Shown here one piece after another: positions 49,294 through 61,900 of a DNA stretch of 64,000 nt. This stretch comes from Lepidurus packardi (taxonomy: Eukaryota; Arthropoda; Branchiopoda; Notostraca; Triopsidae), in NCBI GenBank assembly GCA_023053545.1, contig JAKZAN010000160.1, positions 1 through 64,000 on the forward strand, written 5' to 3'. Made by a program: the position numbers and the translations under genes. The number at the start of each line of letters is the position of its first letter. The stretch's first letter is position 1. The notes under the pieces were generated by a model, which made no database searches, was not told where the DNA came from, and saw only the letters and a program-made list of their open reading frames with translations.

Positions 49294-51062
49294 ATGGAAC
49301 AAACTCCCCCAGAACTCAAATCTCCCCCTTACCAAAAATACACTTCCTTCAGAGGTAAATCACCTCAAACATCTCAACTTCCTCCCGTAGAACCACCCAA
49401 GGCCGGAGCACACTATCTCGTTAAAAGAAACCTCAAGGGCCTCATCGAAATCGTAACCCTCATCTACTCATCATTTTCCCCAGGCCCTCAAAGATATCCA
49501 GGAATTCACGAACAATAGCTTGACCAAGCAGAAAGCCCTCCAGCAGCTCAAATACATTGTGCTATTGGCAGGGCCCAACATTAAGCAACATCTCGAAATG
49601 CTTTACAAAGCATTGGCCCGCATATACGGTTCTGAGGTGGAGCTGAGCTCGGCTACAGTACTCGAAATCGCAGAACTGACAGGTTATGTAGTTGAGGGAG
49701 AGGTGAGCTTGCCTCTGCTGGTGCACATGCTACAAAGCGAGGAGTTTAGGCAGAACAATAAGCTGAGCATGAATCTCCTGGTATTTTTGACATCTGAAGA
49801 CTAAATGCTAATTTCGATTAATTCTAGACGATCCTCTCTCGCGTTATTGGTCAGGAGAAGGGCATCGAGCACTCCAGAGCTGAGATTGTCACCCTGATTC
49901 GCACCTACAATCAGCTGTTCAAAGATAACGATGAAGGGCTGCTCGCCTTACTGTAGGTTGCCAAGTCGCTGCTCAGAGTGGTCGACTTTATAACCAACTC
50001 CGTCGAAACTACCACTCTCTTCGATCTGATTCTGGACGTCCAGTCTACCAAATCGATAAAATAGTAACAGCGGAAGCATGCACAGTAAGTGCTCGGCGTC
50101 CTGGCCTGCAAATGCCAGTACACATCAATTCCTGAACTACACGCCCATGAAGTTGGCCCCTTGCTGAAAAACTACATTTCATCCAAAAGCTACCAGAAAT
50201 GGGATAAGGTCAGCAAGTAAAGATTTAAGTTCGACGTGATTGTCCGAAACTGCTACGACTCTCTGCCTGTGTTCATGGGCGAGGTCCTAGAAATCATGCA
50301 GCACTGTATGTCCCTCCACAAGGATATTGAACTCCGAATGGACATGCTTGTCCTTATGGAGTACATCCTCTCCATCGCTCAACTCAAATAGACCACTAAG
50401 CCTAACTCCCAGCAGATCATAAAGAACATTCTTGTGCCTGCTATACAGTGGAAGGTGGGAATGGCCCAGAGTAAAATCCGCCAGGCTGGAGTCATCAATA
50501 TCATTAACCTCATTAACTCAGGAATCGCTCCTTCTGATGCCATCCTTGGCTCATTCAATGACCTACTGGCTCCTCTGAAGAGCTGTCTAACTGACGACAG
50601 GGCTCCTTAGCTTCGCTTGGCCAGTATCAGACTTCTCTAAAGCATACTCCTCGCTATACAGTAACTCAATATTCCTCAAATAAATTGTCTTCCTTCAATC
50701 TTAGAAATATAATCCCCGAAGAATAGCTCCGACAACTTTACCCTTCTCTTCTGGAGAGGCTGGACGATCCCCAAGACCCTATCAGGATCAAGACAACGGT
50801 CGTCATCAGTTTGTTCTTTGGCTGTGAGAAGCTCAAGAATGTTCCCACAATCTTCTAGTACACATTGAAGGAGGTGTTTTTCCATTTCGACGACCAGAAT
50901 AGCCAAGTGCGAGAAGCAGTGTTGCTAACTCTGAAGAATGCTGCGAGGTATGACACCAAAAAGGTGCACGATCATGCCAAGAGCAGCTCGAAACAGATGA
51001 AAAACAGATCGGAGTGCAAATAGCTACTCGAGTACTGTGAGTAGATCCTGATGGAGTCATGA
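49294..51062 (+). CDS. HEAT-repeat protein, dynein assembly factor DNAAF5-like
   Basis: A 548-residue protein from four exons (introns 49453-49483, 49781-49827, 50661-50704; exons 159, 297, 833 and 358 nt, total 1647, TGA stop). After a Pro-rich start it is an all-helical array of ~40-residue repeats typical of HEAT proteins, for example KALQQLKYIVLLAGPNI and LRMDMLVLMEYILSIAQL. The C-terminal block LRQLYPSLLERLDDPQDPIR resembles the end of HEATR2/DNAAF5, which helps preassemble axonemal dynein in the cytoplasm. It is shorter than human DNAAF5 (855), and HEAT arrays are easily confused, so the assignment is tentative. Neighbouring ciliary genes are only circumstantial support. Confidence 0.7.
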
Positions 51063-51205
51063 GCTTTATAGAATTTATGGAAGAGACGTGGGTAAATCAG
51101 CTGGATGACTAGATGTGGATTATTAAACATACTTATTTCATGTGCGAAGATAAGACGAAAGCATAATTCCATTATTAACAAGTCCGTAGATACATTAGGG
51201 CAGGG

Positions 51206-52573
51206 TCACAGAAGCTTGAAGGTTGCACTGGCTGGCGCGGGCACTATTTTCCCGCTGCCCTGCTTCAGGCTCTTTCCCACCCGCCTGAATTTGAACTCCT
51301 TGCTCATCTGCTGCTTATCCACGCTTAGCCGGTTTATCACATCCAGTCTTGCTTCTCCATTCGTGAATATGCGAGTGTACACTTCCTCCTTGTTCTCCAG
51401 CTCCAGCCGGTTCCATTTCAGCTCCTGAGCCAGCATTTCGAACTCCGATTGCTTTTGGGTCAGCTGGTCCTGCAGCTCCCTTATTGTTTTGATATCCTAT
51501 TGGCGCGAGGGTCTTTCTGTAAAGCATTGGCTCATCTGGTTCACCCTGTTGTGGAACAACTGCTTTTGCTCCTCATGGCGCTCCTCAAGCTATTTCAACG
51601 AACTGTTCAACTGGTTTGTCTTCTCGAGCTGTTTTTCTAGGATAACTGCGATTTGTTGTCTAGTTTCCTCCCTGATGCGGCGCACCTCGTTAGCACAGGA
51701 TTCTTCAGTGGCCTTGAGTTTGGACTCGTTCTCAGCCTACAGATCAACGATATTTGTCTTGAGCGTAGCTACTTCTAGCTCGAGACACTTCTTGTCGTTC
51801 TTGAGATCAGTTATTGTGACTTCAAGTTTAGCCTGTGTCCTTCTGAGCTGGTAGATTTCGTCGTATAGAGTCTGTTTGGTCTTGGTCAGTTCTTCTTTGG
51901 TCTTCTCGTGCATCTGTTCTTCGGCCCTCTTCTAGCTGGTTACTCCGAGTATCATATTCTCGTACTCTTTCTCTTTCTTCTGCGAGATGGCAGCATGTGT
52001 TTGTTTGAGTTCCTTGACTACTGCGGCATGGGTCTGTTCCAACCTCGACATGGTGTCCTGATGCTTGTCCTCAGTTTTTTTTATTGTTTCTGCCGATCGC
52101 TGTTCGATTCTGTGAATAGAAGTAGTTTTTTATTCCTCAAGCTTAGTGCGCAACTCGGCTGATTCCAGCCTCAGCCGTTGCTCGAACATCGTCTTGTCCT
52201 CCATCAATTGAGCTCTGAGAGTGTCCACATTGTTTTTGTATTCTTGGTCTCGTAGTCCGAATCGCGTGATCCAACTTGTATTTTCCTACTCGATCTGCTT
52301 TCTGAGCAGACTCACTTTGTGCTCATACTATTTAATGACTTTGACCCGATCGATCTCCGCGAGAGTCTTGAATGTAGCTGAATCCTCGGTGAGCTTCTTG
52401 ATTTCGAACTGATGGTCGGAGAGTGCCACCTTCAGGTGGTCGATGGAGCTTTTGCACTTCTGGCAATGGGGATCGGAGCTGGATGGGTGGAGTTTGAGTT
52501 TAGAGGGGGATTCTTGGTTTTTGGGGGGGACTTTGCGGGAAGGAGAAAGGCTGTGGTAGTTTTCCTTATTCAT
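51206..52573 (-). CDS. Long coiled-coil protein, uncharacterised
   Basis: A single open frame of 455 residues, TGA stop. A short disordered N terminus with a CxxC (DPHCQKCKSS) is followed by ~330 residues of continuous heptad-like coiled coil (LTKTKQTLYDEIYQLRR, LEVATLKTNIVDL). The conserved-looking end is RIFTNGEARLDVINRL, with a basic tail. The layout recalls centrosomal or basal-body coiled-coil proteins such as the FAM184 or CCDC type, but identity is not established. Confidence 0.65.
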
Positions 52574-52772
52574 GAGGTGGGGGACAGACAATAATAGCAG
52601 GTTATAACGATTAACTGTAAGATTATATAATGATAAAGTCTTGGTTGGAACTGTCCATCATATGATAAAATCAGTAGTTTGCGCCAACAACTTTCTCCTC
52701 TCGGCTGTCATCTAAATCATCAAATCACCATAGCCACCAATCAGCTTTATCAATTCATTTATTCGCTCTCTA

Positions 52773-54240
52773 TCAGTTGGAAAGAGCTCCCTTCACAAAG
52801 CTCCTGATCATATCCAGTGCATTCTTCCCTTGGTCCATTGGCACCAAATGCCCAGCGTTGTTCACAATCCTGAACTCTAGATTGCCTGCACTCTTAACTG
52901 ACCCTGCCATCTTCCCGTCCACCTTCCAGCTCTTGAACAGGGTCTTTCGGAAATCCTCCGTGTTCTTGTAGATAATCCTCTCCACCCATTTCATAGTACC
53001 AGGATTCTCAACGATAATATCGTTCTGCCCGTTGTAGATCAGCACTTTAATACCGAAGTGTAGGCAAGCCTCCACCCTATCAACATAAGGCTTCATGAAG
53101 TCTTCATAAAGGCCGTCGTACACCATTTCGGACTGGCTCCCAAAGTTGATGTTGGGGTCCAAGCCATAGAGCTTCTTGACGTCGGGATCGCTCAAGTACT
53201 GGCCAATAATTTCATCTACACTCAGAATGATTCGCGGACAGGTCGATAAGGTGAATATAATTACCGGGATAGTCTTGATATTTGGTAAGGTCGTAAACGT
53301 TGATGCCTCCAGCCATGTCAACGATAGAGTCGAGGACGTTGTCGAAGGTATCGTGGAGGTCACTCCACTGTTTACCACGCGATTGGAAACTGGCATTGAT
53401 GATTAGTTGCTCCATCTTGGCTCGTTCTTGGAAATCGATTAGGCCCAAGTTATACGCGAATCCCGCAACTTCGGAAAGAATAAACATGGGGTGAGTGAAT
53501 CCATCACCGATTCCGATGCCCTTGAGGCCAGTCAGGAAGCCAGTCCCAGCATTCTTCTATCTCAGTATTTTGGCGGCAATTGCAGGCACATACTTCCCAG
53601 CGTAACTCTCACCAATAATGAAAAGATCTGCGGTAGGCTTAATGCCGAGTTGATTGAAGCAACCTGCTCCATTGTACAAAGAGTGCAGGGCATCGTAAAA
53701 GTCATTTGCCACATCGTCCATCGAGTGCACGAAAGGATCATTTACACTAGTGTCAGCATAGGACAAGCCGGTGCCTACAGGTTGGTCGATGAACATCACG
53801 TTATAATCCTTGACCCATGAGTTGTTATTAGGGACGATTTTGTAGGCGGCTTGGCTATCTGTCTCGAGCCAGAATGGGCCTAACTCCATGAAGTTACCAA
53901 GCTGGCTGGAAGAGCCGGGTCCTCCGTTCAACCAGATAATAGTGGGGATACTGGCCAGTTGAGCTTGGCTAGCACCTTGCTTTCCATAGAAAATGAAAGC
54001 CAAAGCTGACGATCCTTTGCTGGCAATGTTGAGATAGCCGCTGCGGACGACTCCATTATAGTTGTAGGGGGAGACGGCGAGGTTGACGGTATTGCATGTT
54101 GTTGAGAGTGTGGGGGTGGCATTGGAGACGGGATGAGGCGTCTGGTAGTTGACGAGTGTCTTGTTTTTCCTAAAGAAGGAGGAGGTGAAGAGGGAGTTGG
54201 CGAGAGTGAGAGCCAAGAGGAGGAAGATGACTGTCTTCAT
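52773..54240 (-). CDS. Serine carboxypeptidase (peptidase family S10)
   Basis: A 472-residue protein from two exons (intron 53216-53264; exons total 1419 nt, TGA stop). A signal peptide (MKTVIFLLLALTLANS) leads into the S10 fold. The oxyanion motif WLNGGPGSSS, the nucleophile motif GESYAGKYVPAIA, the Asp region IYNGQNDIIV and the His motif NNAGHLVPMDQ are all present, so the enzyme looks active. It should remove C-terminal residues from peptides in acidic vacuoles or lysosomes, or after secretion. It is closest in feel to the CPVL/vitellogenic subgroup. It is divergent from LSM5, with 191 bp between starts. Confidence 0.95.
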
Positions 54241-54431
54241 GTTGCGATGTATGGGTGATAGAGGATATATATGTTATGAGTATCTATGATGTGAAAAAAT
54301 CTATCAATATTATAAAGAATGCAGTCCATCAAACGTATGTATTATTCCATTATCTGAATCCAAATCCAAAGTCCAGGCGAGTCCCTAAGACAACACACCA
54401 ACATAAATTTTGGAACCTACTCATAAAAACC

Positions 54432-54674
54432 ATGGCAAACATACTCCCTCTAGAATTGCTCGACAAGTGCATAGGCTCCAAGTTGTGGATCATCCTCAAG
54501 GGCAATCGCGAAATAGCTGGCACTCTTCGCGGATTCGATGACTTCTTCAACATGGTCCTGGACCAAGTCGTGGAACTACGCTACCTGCCCGAGTCAGTGC
54601 AGCAAGAGAAGCGCGACTCTATGCTGCTGAACGGACATGATATCCTCTTCGTAATGCCCTTTCGGAATGATTAA
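54432..54674 (+). CDS. LSM5: U6 snRNA-associated Sm-like protein LSm5
   Basis: An 80-residue Sm fold: LPLELLDKCIGSKLWIILKG is the Sm1 start, IAGTLRGFDDFFNMVLD the Sm1 core with the RNA-facing D-x-x-x-N, and LLNGHDILFVMPF the Sm2 motif. LSm5 is part of the LSm2-8 ring on the U6 snRNA 3' end and the LSm1-7 decay ring. The family normally ends within a few residues of this point, and the next codon here is TAA. If TAA is Gln as elsewhere, the frame continues 94 codons to TGA at 54954 with non-conserved sequence. I annotate the natural end. See the finding on termination. Confidence 0.85.
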   Translation: MANILPLELLDKCIGSKLWIILKGNREIAGTLRGFDDFFNMVLDQVVELRYLPESVQQEKRDSMLLNGHDILFVMPFRND

Positions 54675-54983
54675 GGAATATTTGTGTTGATTAGATGGTG
54701 CCTGGCACGGAACCCACAATCTTAAAGAAGTAATGATGGGGTGAGAAAATGTGAGTTTATGAGATGGAGAGTGTCTAGAATAAGAGGAGCGAGTGTGGGA
54801 GTGATAGTTATTGAGTTGCGAGTCCAGAATAAGACCCAAGAATCAAGACTCATTGATCATGCTTTAGTACTTCCATATTTAAAAAATATAATGCCCAATG
54901 AATGTTCTCCAGATATAATCATAAACAAGCAAAAGAGTCAGTTTTAAATTATCTGAGTCCAACCAAACAAAACCCGTCCAACC

Positions 54984-57900
54984 ATGTTCGCTTTCTTACA
55001 GAAAAAGATCGCCATCCCCGCAGAGTCCGAAGTCACCGCCTGTAACTGGGGCAAAGAAGATGGCTGGCTCGCCATCGGAGGCAAAATGGGCCTCCTCAAA
55101 GTCATCAAGCTTGACGATGGAAAACCCAAAAACGAACCCGGAGCACCTCCAAGACAGCTTTCCGAAAACGCTACCCTCGAAAGCCACTCAGGTACTCCTT
55201 TCCATTCATCCTCATACATTTCTGCAATCAATCATGCTCTACAGGCAGTGTGCAAATCATATGTTGGAATGAGAAGTACAGGAAGCTTACCACTGCAGAT
55301 AGTAATGGACTGATCATCGTCTACATGCGAAACAAGGGCGAATGGTTTGAGGAGATGATCAACAACCGAAAAGCCTCCATTGTCAAAGATATCCGATGGA
55401 GTCCCGATGGAACTAAAGTTGGTATTATCTATGAGGATGGCCATGTTATCATTGGCGGCGTCGAAGGAAGCAGAAAGTGGGGGAAAGAGTTCAAGCATAA
55501 ACTCGCAGTCGTCGAATGGTCTCCTGACTCAAGACTCCTCCTTTTCGGGACTCTGGACGGAGAAGTATTCGTGTACGATGAAAATGGAGAGTTACTCAAC
55601 CAAATCAGGATGGTTGGATTACAAAGAGTCGTGGATCCTTCAAACTTTCTGACTCCCAAAATCCCACTGGCCTCCATCGAATGGTTCGAGGCTGCCAGAA
55701 TGTATACCGATGACACACCTGCAGGTTTGTGTATCGCCTACTCTTGTGGAAGGATTATCCTTTTGAAGAATGACAAAGACGACGACCCAATTGCAGTGGA
55801 CACCTCTATGCAACTTAGTAAAGTTCGCTGGAACCCAGCTGGTACGCTTTTGGCGGCTGCTGGAAGTTCCATTGAGTTCTAATAGAAAAAGGGAATTGTC
55901 AAATTTTTCGATAATAAAGGCAATCACTTACGAAATCTGAAGGTACCGAACTGTTAGAATGTGGTTGATGTCTCGTGGGAAGGGACTGGCCTGAGACTGG
56001 CACTTGGTGCTGGGTCTAACATTTTCTGCGCGTCTATCAAGCCTAACTACAAATGGTGCTATTTATCGAACGGCACAATTGTGTTTGGGTACCAGAAGGA
56101 AGATCGAGTAGACTTTTGTGTGGTGTTCTGGAATACCAAAACAGACAACAAAACCATGAAATTCGTGAAGGATCTTGCTGAAATAAAAGGAGAAGGATAA
56201 TACTGTGCTCTCTTTTCCAAAGTAGAGGATGATATGACAGTCCAAATCGACCTGTGCAATTCTATCGGCACTACCCTGGAGACGAAGTTCGTGACCCTCG
56301 AAGTCATTGGCTACTGTATGTCAAAAACCCACATCATTGTGATCTCCGAAGGATACATTTACCTGTGGCAGTACAAGAGCCAGACTTCGAGACTCACGAT
56401 GTTCGAAGCGAGTACCCAGGTGTCGCTTAGGAAAACAGGCAGAGAAATATGTTGGTTCATCGACGAGTAACCCGACCTGAACACAATCTACGATCGTGAC
56501 CAGTTTGACAATACTAAAGAGTGCGAAGACGTGATCTGTTGTGCTGCTGCGAACTAGAATGTGCTGATTATCGGCAGAGAATCTGGTGTGTTGCAGCGAT
56601 TCACTCTCCCACATATTTCAAAGATGGATAAGCTCTTCTGGAAGCCCTTGCCTTCGATGATTGGAATCAACTGTGACTCTACCCGACTTGCTCTCGTCGA
56701 CATCAGTGGTACCCTCAATATCCTAGAAGTCAATTCACAGGGAGGAAATGTGCTTGAGTTTGAGAAAAAGGATTGTTGGAGTCTACGCTGGAGTGAAGAC
56801 CATCCTCTGCAGCTCGTCTTTATGGAGAAATCAAAACTTACAACTCTGCACAATCTTACAGTGGACCCCCAACTCAATACTGACGGATACATCTGTTCCT
56901 TCAAGGATCTCAAAGTGACCTACTGCTATCTTGATGATATAATAAAGTCAAGCGATGATAAACTTCGTGAAGATGACCTCTTCATGTAGCATGAGTCATC
57001 AATCCTGCAGGCCTTCAACGATGTCTACCGAAAGTAAGGTATTGCTAAATGTGTAAGATTTGCTGAGAATCCCGAAAGTAATCATCCTAGTCTCTGGCGA
57101 CTGATCGCTGAAAGAAGTTTAGAGGAACTTGACTACGTCAATGCCGAAAAGGCTCTGCTGAAGGTTGACGACTATAAAGGACTGAAGCTTATTAAAAAAA
57201 TACAAACGTTGGACGATCGAGAAAAACAAAAGGCTGAAGTGCTGGCATTTTACGGCAAATATGATGAGGCAGAACAGATTTATAAGAAGATATAGCGCAA
57301 AGACTTGGCAGTTCAAATGCGCGTCAAAATCGGAGACTGGTATCGTGTTCTACAGATGGTCCGAGAAGGCTCGGGATACGATGAACAACTCAATAAAGTC
57401 ACAGACTAGCTTGGAAACCAGTTCGCCGAAAGATTTGACTGGGTCCGGGCTGCCGAATTCTATGCAATGTCTAAGGACTATCGTGGACTAATGGAAGCCT
57501 TTACTCGCCTGTAAGACTATGAGAATCTAGCCAGTATTATCACCTAAATTCCAGAAAACGATCCTTTGCTGGTAGAGCTTGCTTAGAAATTCCAGATGGC
57601 AGGCATGGCAGAGTACGCAGTCAAGTGCTACGAAAGAGCAGGACAGATCAAGGCAGCCATTGACTGTTGTGTGCTGCTCAACCATTGGAACATCGCAGTC
57701 GAGATGGCTGAGAAGCATCGTTATAGCCAAATCGAAGGCCTACTGCAACAATACGCTAATGATTTGCTTTCGAAAAATCGTCGTCTCTAAGCTGCGGAGC
57801 TCTACAGAAAAGCCCATCGCAACACTGAAGCTGCTCTCTTGCTTTCCAAAATCGCCAATGATCTCATCGAAAGGGAGAGCAAACCTCTGTACATTAAAAA

Positions 57901-58656
57901 GCTTTATGTTATGGCTGCTCTCGAGGTTGATCTTTATAAAAAAAGACTGATCGATTCTTCCATGACAGGCCAGGGCGGCAACACTACAAAAACCCTGGAT
58001 TCCTTGATTACCAGCGACATAAATACCAGCAGTGATAAAATTCTAAATAACCCTTGGAGAGGAGCTGAAGCATGGCACTTCTACATCCTTTGTCAGAAAC
58101 AGCTTTACTCCGGAACATTCAAATCAGCTCTGAAGACAGCCTTGAGGTTGACTGAGTACGAACTGGAGATTGATGCCAAGAAGATCTACACACTGGTCGC
58201 ATTATCTGCTTATTACAACAAGGTAAACTCTATAGTGTTTCATAACCAACATTAACATATACGATAACTTTACAGAGCTATAAATAATGCAGTCGAGCAT
58301 TTGTCAAACTCTAGGGACTGTCTCTGGGCGATGAAAAAGAAGCGCTCGAAGAAATTGCTGTCAATATCTTCACCAGACATCCTCCCAAAGAAGGAAATCT
58401 CGAGAGATTCCGCTGTCCCGGAAAACAGTGCAAAGCCGAAGTCACGGAGTACGAGACCAGTTGCAAATCTTGTGGATCAAACTTCCAGGCCTGTGTCCTG
58501 ACTGGCCGCGCTATCCTCACCAAAGAATACTACACCTGTAAGTCATGCAAGCACAAGATGATCGAGTCGGAAATCGAAAAGGTGTAGCTCAAATGCTGTG
58601 GGTTGTGCCACACGCCGATCGACTACAAGAAACTTGGTATGAGGAACGATGATTGA
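54984..58656 (+). CDS. WDR35: Intraflagellar transport protein IFT121/WDR35
   Basis: An 1188-residue protein from three exons (introns 55192-55244 and 58223-58275, both 53 bp; exons total 3567 nt, TGA stop), almost the human length (1181). The N-terminal half has WD40 propellers, with MINNRKASIVKDIRWSPDG, VGIIYEDGHVIIGGVEGSR and VRWNPAGTLLAAAG lining up with WDR35. The second half is TPR-like helical repeats (FYGKYDEAEQIYKKIQ, KCYERAGQIKAAIDCCVLL). The C terminus is a cysteine-rich zinc module (CPGKQCKAEV, CKSCGSNFQAC, CKSCKHKM, CCGLCHTPI). It is an IFT-A complex subunit needed for retrograde transport and for entry of membrane proteins into cilia. Over 20 in-frame TAA/TAG are read as Gln. 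Confidence 0.96.
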
Positions 58657-58937
58657 GAAGGATATTAGTTGGCTTAAAGGAGTGTTTAGCCTAGAGACAT
58701 AAGTAAGTGGGAAATAGGACGATTAGCTTAGAGCAGAGGGGTTATCTAGTATTGGGGGATCGAGGTTTAAGAGTTAGTATTACATATAAATGGGACCAAA
58801 CGATAAGCTAATATAAAATTCGATTGAAAGGCACACAAAATTGGAAGGATGATAGTGAAACTGATAGCTCTAAGAAATCATTCAATTTTAGCTGACAAAT
58901 TAACTCAGAATCCAACCCATCTGCTCACGTATTTCGA

Positions 58938-61900
58938 ATGTCCGACTTAGGCGAGTAACTAAATTCCTGGCTCAAATCCCTCAAGATCCCCTCAGAACCC
59001 AAATCTTTGAAGGACTTTAGCAACGGCTACCTCTTTGGATAGATTTTCGGCAAACTGCATCTACGCAGAAACAAGAATTTCCATAACAAACAAGATCTTA
59101 CATGTACCTTCCAAAATTTCAAGACCACCCGCGAACTGCTGCTCGAAAACTGGGGAATCGACTTCCCGGCTGACAACATCATCAACCGCAGCAAATAGAT
59201 TCTCTTGGTTATCAAAGAACAGACCAGCAAGGCTTCTATGAAAGCGAGTCAGTCCAATCCGAAGGCTCTGAGCCTGAACAACCGATTGAGTGAGTCGACC
59301 CAACAAATAAATAAATAGCAAAACCGATCAAACTGTCTGCCGTAGCTCGGCTTCACTTCAAAACTGCTGCCCAAAAAGATAATGGACATTGAATCGAAGC
59401 TTCAGAAATATCGGGACGAAAAAGTCAAGCATGAAATGATAGCTCTCTAATAACGAAGGAAGGAAGTAGGGATCGAAAAGCAGATGATTCAGGAGCATCG
59501 ATAGTACGAAAGAAGCAAACTGCGAAACAACCACGAGTTCATCAAGACCATGGACGATCGCATCTACCAGGGGTGGAAGACTTTTGAAGACATCAAGGCT
59601 CAACGTTTCGACAAGGAAAGAAAATTCGAAGACTTCATGAACAGTAAAAAGCAGACACTGCAACAAAGAATCCGGGACCAAGACGAAAAGGACTTTAGTT
59701 AAGGACTCGACCTGTTCAACCTAAACTGTATGAAGCTGGGCATAGATCTTGAAAAGGACCCTGAGAAAGTGTTGGCAGAGAAAAAACAGCCCAAACCAGA
59801 AAAGACTTTCAATAAACTTGCCTTCCTGTAGAGGATAATGGACAAGAATATAGAGAGGGAGGAAGGACGCAAAGAAAAGGTTAAAAGATAGAATAACATG
59901 CGCATCGACCAAAAAGATGCTCAGGCCAAGGCAGAAGAGCTATTTTCCTAGCAAAGTCTAGTCGAGAAATATGGAAAACTAGTCGTCAGCGAAGGGGTCG
60001 GCTGTAGGGCCACGCGCCGGTAGTAGGCTGCCGAAGTTTACGAGTACGAACTCCGAAAAGCTAAGGAAAAAGGAAAGTCTAGTTATCACATCGAGTTCGA
60101 CGAAGAAGGTGAAAAGCAAAGAGCCGAATAGTTCCGACAGAAAAAGATCGAGTATATGGAGATTAATCTTGCTGAAAAAGTCAGGAAGCGCGAGAAGCAC
60201 ATCAACAAAATGAGTGATGTCATTGCTGGTCTCCTTGATCTGGTCGAAGACTGCTTTACAGAACAGAAACGCAATAACTCCGGTGACTCGACTTCCCTTG
60301 ATATCCCCTATAGATTTTGGATCAATCAAATCAGCAAGTTCATCGAAGGCCCCTCAAATGAACCCATGGGACTGGAAAAGTCTTTCTCGACATTCCCCCC
60401 AGGCTCAAAAAGCAAAAGGCGTACAAGCCAAGTCTGCGTATCTGCCATGGATTCATCGATCACCGATGCAAACAAAAGGGATTCCCTTAAAACACTTGAC
60501 GACTATATTCTCCGCAAGAACGAATGGTCGGCTAAGTACCCCAGTCACAGAGACAGTCGCAACCAGTCCCTCAGCAAGAAGTTGGTCTCGATAATTCAAC
60601 GTGTTTACCAGGACTTGCGAGCTCCCCCAGCGCCAAGTTTACCTCTGTATATGCCTCTGAAAATAGCGATCTCTGGGAGCACGTTCAGCGGCAGAAAAAC
60701 TCAGGGAGAAAAGCTAGCAAAAAAGTATGGTCTATTGGTAATTGACCCGTACTAAATAATAAAAGAAGCGCTGGCATTGGTCGCTCCTCCTCCTGCTTAA
60801 GACCCGAAGAAAGCTTCTAAAAAGGAGTCCAAAAAGATTTAAGAATAACCTCAAAAATCCACGAAACAATATCTGATCGATTTCGGTAATAGGATCAAAG
60901 ATAAAGTCACCGAAGCCAAATAGGCATCCATCTAAACAGTCCTCGAAGCTTTTGTGCTCAAGCTCAAAGAGTCCTTCCCTGCAAAGAACTCTGAGGAAGT
61001 CCTTTAGGAGTTTAGAGTAGCTGAAAAAGCCATTTCTGAGAGGCATGCACAAGCTCTGAGAGACTTCTAAGAGGCACAGAAGAAGAAGAAAGATCCCAAA
61101 AAACCACAGCAGCCTGAAGAACCACCACAACCCCTGAAGTATCCATACACTAAAGGTTTTGTATTGTTGGGCCTCAACGCAGACCAGCTGCGCCTCTTCT
61201 AAAGAAACATTGGAGGGTTTATCCCCGACTGTGAACGAATCAATGTAGCCGGAGAGGAAGTAAAGAAATAGTGTAGTTTGCTGGTCAATATCCCTGCTCG
61301 CGAACCGGCCACTGGGATGCATGCAGGCGTATTGGACTATGTATTCGTACTCGATGCTCAGGATAACGAGGATATAGTGCAAGTGAGAAATAACGGTAGA
61401 AAACTGGATCCTACCACTAATATCGTGTATCACGCAACTTTGAATCCCCCGCCGCAAGACGTAAAAGGACTAAATGAGAGATTGGTAGCATTGCCGGCCG
61501 CTGAGCTTAACCATATAGACAAGGCACAGATTGGAGTACTGTATGAGAGGCATGGGATCGAAGGTGCCAAAATCAAAACTCTGAAGGTCATTAGCTAGGC
61601 TGGTACAAAATCTATTGAGGAAATCCACGAGATTATTGATCAAAACGTTGGTCTGCTTCTCGAGTATAAAACCAGTAGACTAAAGGAAGGCATCCTAAGT
61701 GGGAGTACGTAAGCTGCGAATGGAACTTCAGAAACATAGTCAGCAGGTACACTATTCACAGTCATAATTATTCAATAGATCCAAATCTGAGGGAATTACT
61801 ACTATTTTTGAAGAAAAACACCAACACGTATCGATACGATATGGATGGCTGTCTGACTCGCCTGACAGAGGACCGAGGCCTATTCATGTCGCATTATGAA

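Noticed and set aside
60732..61457. A 241-codon open frame on the minus strand
   Set aside because: It is antisense to SPEF2 exon 1, whose adenylate-kinase-like and helical sequence is convincing.
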